From NCBI GenBank assembly GCA_900550355.1, contig URRT01000087.1:1-7607 (forward strand): a stretch of 7,607 nt of DNA, read 5' to 3'. This DNA is from an uncultured Collinsella sp. GTDB taxonomy: Bacteria; Actinomycetota; Coriobacteriia; Coriobacteriales; Coriobacteriaceae. Of this stretch, positions 4,900 through 7,607 are shown piece after piece (position 1 is the stretch's first letter; the number at the start of each line of letters is the position of its first letter). The translations under genes and the position numbers were made by a program. The notes under the pieces are model-generated. The model was not told the origin of the DNA and searched no databases. It worked only from the letters and a program-made list of their open reading frames with translations.

Positions 4900-5939
4900 C
4901 GTTCTCAACCTTCCTCGGCCAAATTGTGTCGAACCCAGTCCTTGCCGTCACCGTGATCCTCGCGTTGGGCGCCATCTTCGTCAATGGATGGACCGACGCG
5001 CCCAACGCCATCGCGACCTGCGTCACTACGCGTTGCATGCCCGCCCGCGCCGCCATTCTCATGAGCGCCGCATTCAACTTCCTCGGCGTGCTCATCATGA
5101 CGCACTTTAACGCGAGCGTCGCCAACACCATCTCACATATCGTCGACTTTGGCGGAAACAGCACCATGGCGCTCGCCTGCCTATGCGCGGCGCTGTTCTC
5201 CATCGTCGTCTACGGCGCCACAGCGTCGCGTTTTGGCATCCCCACCTCGCAAAGCCACAGCCTTATCGCCGGCCTGACCGGTGCCGCCATCGCCCTCGGC
5301 GGTGCGAGCAGCGTCAACGTCCACGAGTGGATGAAGGTCATCTACGGTCTGGCGCTCTCCATCGGCCTGGGCTTTGTCATGGGCTGGGTCCTGTGCAAGC
5401 TCGTCTCGATTCTTTTCGCCGCCGCCAACAGGCGACGTGCCAATGTCTTCTTTAAATACGCTCAGATCGCGAGCGCTGCGGCCATGAGCTTTATGCACGG
5501 CGCGCAGGATGGACAGAAGTTCATCGGCGTGCTCTTTTTAGGCGTGGCCTTTGCCAGCGGCCAGACGAGCGTCGGCGATGCAGGCATCCCCATCTGGATT
5601 ATGCTGCTGTGCTCGGCCACTATGGGTATCGGCACCAGCGTGGGCGGCGAGCGCATCATCAAGTCCGTCGGCCAGAGCATGGTCAAGCTCGAAAAGTATC
5701 AGGGCTTTTCCGCCGACCTCGCAGGCGCCGCAAACCTGCTGCTTGCCACCCTTACCGGCATCCCCGTGTCCTCCACACACATCAAGACCTGCGCCATCAT
5801 GGGCGTCGGTGCCGTCAAGCGCCTCTCAGCCATCAACTTCGGCGTCGTCAAAGACATGATGTTCACCTGGTTCTTCACCTTCCCCGCCTGCGGACTCATC
5901 AGCTTTGTCATGGCCAAGCTGTTCATGATGTTCCTCTAG
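4890..5939 (+). CDS. pit: PiT-family inorganic phosphate transporter
   Basis: A 349-residue inner-membrane carrier of the PiT family, which brings in phosphate (as metal-phosphate) with protons or sodium. The inverted-repeat architecture is clear: N-G-W-T-D-A-P-N-A-I-A-T (32-43) with G-I-P-T-S-Q-S-H-S-L-I-A-G (116-128) in the first half, and S-F-M-H-G-A-Q-D-G-Q-K (200-210) with G-I-P-V-S-S-T-H (290-297) in the second. About ten hydrophobic segments are seen, with a positively charged loop (A-N-R-R-R-A-N, 179-185) near the middle. Length is normal for the compact bacterial form. No other in-frame start exists between the stop at 4857-4859 and ATG 4890, so the start is firm, although its own ribosome site is weak. 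It lies 67 bases upstream of the DUF47 gene, the common pairing, here in the order transporter then partner. Expression may depend on the leader ORF 4849-4899. Confidence 0.97.
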   Translation: MDVTFSTFLGQIVSNPVLAVTVILALGAIFVNGWTDAPNAIATCVTTRCMPARAAILMSAAFNFLGVLIMTHFNASVANTISHIVDFGGNSTMALACLCAALFSIVVYGATASRFGIPTSQSHSLIAGLTGAAIALGGASSVNVHEWMKVIYGLALSIGLGFVMGWVLCKLVSILFAAANRRRANVFFKYAQIASAAAMSFMHGAQDGQKFIGVLFLGVAFASGQTSVGDAGIPIWIMLLCSATMGIGTSVGGERIIKSVGQSMVKLEKYQGFSADLAGAANLLLATLTGIPVSSTHIKTCAIMGVGAVKRLSAINFGVVKDMMFTWFFTFPACGLISFVMAKLFMMFL

Positions 5940-6006
5940 TCAAACCGAACGTCCATCCGGACTGCATTACCTCGCCCACCCGTCTTCGCCTCGAAAGGAC
6001 CCACCC

Positions 6007-6630
6007 ATGGCAAAGAAACCCGATTCGTTCTACTTCGACAACTACGTCGCCTGCGCCGACCTTGCCGTCCAGGCCGCCGAGCTGCTCACCAAGATTTTCG
6101 AGAACTTCGATCCCGCAAAGATTCACGATATGCTCAACAAGATGCACGCGATCGAGCATGCGGCCGACAAGAAGCACCATGAGCTTGAGGACGCCTTGCT
6201 CACCGCCTTTATCACCCCGCTCGAGCGCGAGGATCTGGATCTGATGAGCTGCTCACTCGACACCGTGCTCGACCGCATCGAGGGCGTCGTGCAGCGCGTC
6301 TACTTCACCAACATCCAGAGCATCCATCCCGACGCCATCGTCATCGCCCACAAGGTGACTGACGCCTGCCGCGCCATGAAAGACCTGATGGTCGAGCTGC
6401 CCAACTACCGCAAGTCCAAGACCCTGCGCGAACTCGTCATCCAGATCAACACCATCGAGTCCGAAGCCGACGAGCTCTATATCAACGCCATGCGCAACCT
6501 GCACGTTAACGGCAAGGACCCGCTCGAGGTCATCGCCTGGCGTGACGTATACGCCTTCCTGGAGTACTGCGCTGACTGCTGTGAGAATGTGGCCGATGTT
6601 GTGGATTCGATTGTCATGAAGAACAGTTAA
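6007..6630 (+). CDS. DUF47/PhoU-like phosphate transport accessory protein
   Basis: 207 residues, all helical in character, of the DUF47 (TIGR00153) family, cytoplasmic PhoU-like proteins encoded next to pit and thought to regulate Pit. The family is built of two three-helix bundles with acidic metal-binding E-x-x-x-D motifs: seen here as E50-H-A-A-D54, E151-S-E-A-D155 and E193-N-V-A-D197. The conserved C-terminal block W-R-D-V-Y (178-182), L-E-Y-C-A-D (185-190), V-A-D-V-V-D-S-I-V-M-K-N (195-206) is complete. Length is normal. The ATG at 6007 has AAAGGA ending 7 bases upstream. It is co-oriented with pit with a 67-base gap and no terminator between, so one operon is likely. The gene is followed at once by the long hairpin at 6632-6748. 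Confidence 0.95.
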   Translation: MAKKPDSFYFDNYVACADLAVQAAELLTKIFENFDPAKIHDMLNKMHAIEHAADKKHHELEDALLTAFITPLEREDLDLMSCSLDTVLDRIEGVVQRVYFTNIQSIHPDAIVIAHKVTDACRAMKDLMVELPNYRKSKTLRELVIQINTIESEADELYINAMRNLHVNGKDPLEVIAWRDVYAFLEYCADCCENVADVVDSIVMKNS

Positions 6631-6631
6631 T

Positions 6632-6748
6632 TGGGGGTACGTATCCCACCGGTCGCGGGCCCGGCCACTAATACCTTTTTCACTCCGGCTGCAAGCAGAG
6701 TCGTTCAAAAGGTATTAGTGGTCGGGCCCGCTCCCTTACGTACCACCA
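6632..6748. repeat. Very long imperfect hairpin element after the pit operon
   Basis: Bases 6655-6679 pair with 6707-6731: 25 bp with one G-T wobble and no mismatch, around a 27-base loop (6680-6706). Outside an unequal internal loop (11 bases on the left, 5 on the right), GGTACGTA (6636-6643) pairs with TACGTACC (6737-6744), and after one mismatch three more pairs form (6632-6634 with 6746-6748). The loop can itself fold (CTG/CAG around CAAG). The arms include GGGCCCG and CCACTAATACC. No T tract follows, so it is not a standard terminator. It starts two bases after the DUF47 stop. It may be a MITE- or REP-like mobile palindrome, or an RNA structure that ends or protects the pit mRNA. Confidence 0.8.
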
Positions 6749-6749
6749 T

Positions 6750-6903
6750 TGGGAACTTTGGCTGATAGGTTTAGCGCAATGGGGGTTTGGCTGAAGGGAC
6801 CTTTGGTATCCGTTCGGACACTTTGGCCCTTGATGAGCGTTTGGCTGATTGCTGCTTTGGGTACTGTTTGGGTTACTTTGGGTTTGTTTGATTTTTAATT
6901 GTT
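6750..6903 (+). other. T/G-rich non-coding stretch with repeated TTTGG words
   Basis: Eight TTTGG words lie on the plus strand, at 6757, 6786, 6802, 6822, 6840, 6856, 6867 and 6877; three are part of TTTGGCTGA (6757-6765, 6786-6794, 6840-6848). Spacing shortens from 29 to 10 bases. Cytosine is very scarce: 5 of 60 bases in 6841-6900, with 32 T. TTTAAT at 6894-6899 could be a -10 element, but it would start transcription inside the ribosome site of the next gene. No other promoter is clear. Confidence 0.55.
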
Positions 6904-6914
6904 GGAGGGCTTGT

Positions 6915-7445
6915 ATGTCTTATTTGGATCTGGCTCGTGGTCGGTATTCTTGTCGTTCTTTTGAGGATCGGGCTGTTGAGCAGGCTGTGGTGGATGCCAT
7001 TGTTGAGGCTGGGCGGATTGCTCCTTCTGCTTGTAATAATCATCCTTCTCGTGTGATGGTGTTGGATACGCCCGAGCTTCTGGAGAAGGCTGCTGCTTGT
7101 CAGCCTCGGTTTGCTCGTGATGGGTCTATCTTTGGGGCTCCGCTTGTCTTCCTTATTTGCAGCGTTACCGATGATGCTTGGGTGCGCCCGTATGACCAGA
7201 TGAATTCCAGTGAAATCGATACGTCCATAGTGTGCGATCAGATGATGATGGAGGCCACCGAGCAGGGCCTGGGAACGTGCTGGGTATGCCATTTTAAGCC
7301 TGAGGTGGCACAGGAGCAGTTCAACCTGCCCGAGGGCGTCTATCCCTATCACATGCTCGTCTGTGGCTATCCTGCCGACCACATCGCCGATCCCGAGCAT
7401 CGCGAGGCCCGCACCATTCCCCTCCCCGACTTCCTCCTCAAGTAG
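6915..7445 (+). CDS. Nitroreductase-family FMN oxidoreductase
   Basis: A 176-residue small nitroreductase-fold protein, a cytoplasmic NAD(P)H-dependent flavoenzyme expected to act as a dimer with FMN; the natural electron acceptor is unknown. Seen: the N-terminal FMN-phosphate motif R10-Y-S12-C-R14-S-F, A-P-S-A-C-N-N-H-P (36-44), D-T-S-I-V-C-D-Q-M (102-110), the G-L-G-T-C-W motif (118-123), and a G-Y-P motif (151-153) near the end. The ATG at 6915 has GGAGGG (6904-6909) 5 bases upstream; the frame extends back to TTG 6849, but that part is hydrophobic, low-complexity and lacks a ribosome site. Odd: the first 70 or so codons favour T- and G-ending codons (GCT, TCT, CGT, GTT), whereas the last 60 use the C-ending codons typical of the window. 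The protein itself looks intact. Confidence 0.93.
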   Translation: MSYLDLARGRYSCRSFEDRAVEQAVVDAIVEAGRIAPSACNNHPSRVMVLDTPELLEKAAACQPRFARDGSIFGAPLVFLICSVTDDAWVRPYDQMNSSEIDTSIVCDQMMMEATEQGLGTCWVCHFKPEVAQEQFNLPEGVYPYHMLVCGYPADHIADPEHREARTIPLPDFLLK

Positions 7446-7492
7446 GTTTTGGGACATGCCTTAAAACCCACCCTTGACCGCTCACCCGTTCG

Positions 7493-7531
7493 CCGAGTTC
7501 TGCGTCACTAATGTGCAGGGCTCGGTTTTTT
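7493..7531 (+). terminator. Intrinsic terminator after the nitroreductase gene
   Basis: Bases 7493-7503 pair with 7515-7525: 11 bp with two wobble pairs and an 11-base loop, followed by six T (7526-7531). It lies 47 bases after the stop codon. Confidence 0.9.
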
Positions 7532-7562
7532 ATGTTACACACCCCGGCACAGTCGGCTTATA

Positions 7563-7579
7563 GGACAAAATGTGTGTCC
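7563..7579. promoter_or_regulatory. Short dyad at the window edge, possible operator
   Basis: GGACA-N7-TGTCC, perfect 5-base arms, lies just after TATAGG (7559-7564), a partial -10 with GTTACA (7534-7539) 19 bases upstream. It could control a gene beyond the window. No coding sequence is visible in 7532-7607. Confidence 0.25.
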
Positions 7580-7607
7580 ATGTTGGGGGCATCGGCGCAG
7601 GTCGATG

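Noticed and set aside
5609..6244. Open frame spanning the end of pit and the start of DUF47 in another frame
   Set aside because: Pro/Arg/Thr-rich shadow over two firmly identified genes.
6632..6748. Integron attC site for the long hairpin
   Set aside because: Ends lack the RYYYAAC/GTTRRRY core sites, the arms are too nearly perfect, and there is no integrase or cassette array.
6849..6914. Upstream extension of the nitroreductase from TTG 6849
   Set aside because: It adds 22 hydrophobic residues encoded by the T/G-rich stretch, has no ribosome site, and the family motif begins as expected after ATG 6915, which has GGAGGG.
7445..7468. Small hairpin GGTTTT/AAAACC right after the nitroreductase stop
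   Set aside because: Six weak pairs with a 12-base loop; the stronger stem with six T at 7493-7531 explains termination.
1..7607. CRISPR array, tRNA, rRNA or transposase gene
   Set aside because: No regularly spaced repeats with spacers, no cloverleaf or rRNA-like sequence, and no transposase motifs were seen on either strand.

Overview
The window is GC-rich, tightly packed bacterial chromosome, and most genes use mainly C- or G-ending codons. Codon use, the Shine-Dalgarno sites, hairpin-T terminators and gene content fit an anaerobic high-GC Gram-positive bacterium; I infer Coriobacteriia, most likely Collinsella-like. No marker gene (rRNA, ribosomal protein) is present to prove this.

Layout: (1) 1-1478, plus strand: the 3' end of a ThiC-family gene, then thiD, both for making the pyrimidine half of thiamine. 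(2) About 1488-1532: a long dyad of REP-like character where thiD meets the next gene head-on. (3) 1539-4640, minus strand: four genes in the order small conserved protein (4640), Bax-inhibitor-1/YccA membrane protein (4217), a TIGR02452/PARG-like macrodomain protein (3392) and an SGNH esterase (2198). Good intrinsic terminators follow the BI-1 gene (3459-3484) and the macrodomain gene (2218-2249), so these look like short units rather than one operon. (4) 4641-4889: a divergent promoter region with a possible leader ORF overlapping the next start. (5) 4890-6630, plus strand: a Pit-type phosphate transporter and its DUF47/PhoU-like partner. (6) 6632-6748: a very long, nearly perfect hairpin. 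(7) 6750-7445: a strongly T/G-skewed stretch running from non-coding DNA into the first half of a nitroreductase gene, which then returns to normal C-rich codons; a strong terminator follows.

Most of the window is ordinary housekeeping or accessory metabolism: thiamine synthesis, low-affinity phosphate uptake, a flavin reductase and an esterase. No complete new multi-gene system is evident. The points most worth a second look are the giant hairpin at 6632-6748, the within-gene composition switch in the nitroreductase, the macrodomain protein with Ala where PARG-like enzymes have the catalytic second Glu of Q-E-E, the ThiC-family gene whose first 30 visible residues do not match ThiC, the leader ORF coupled to pit, and a possible leaderless promoter for the small protein at 4640.
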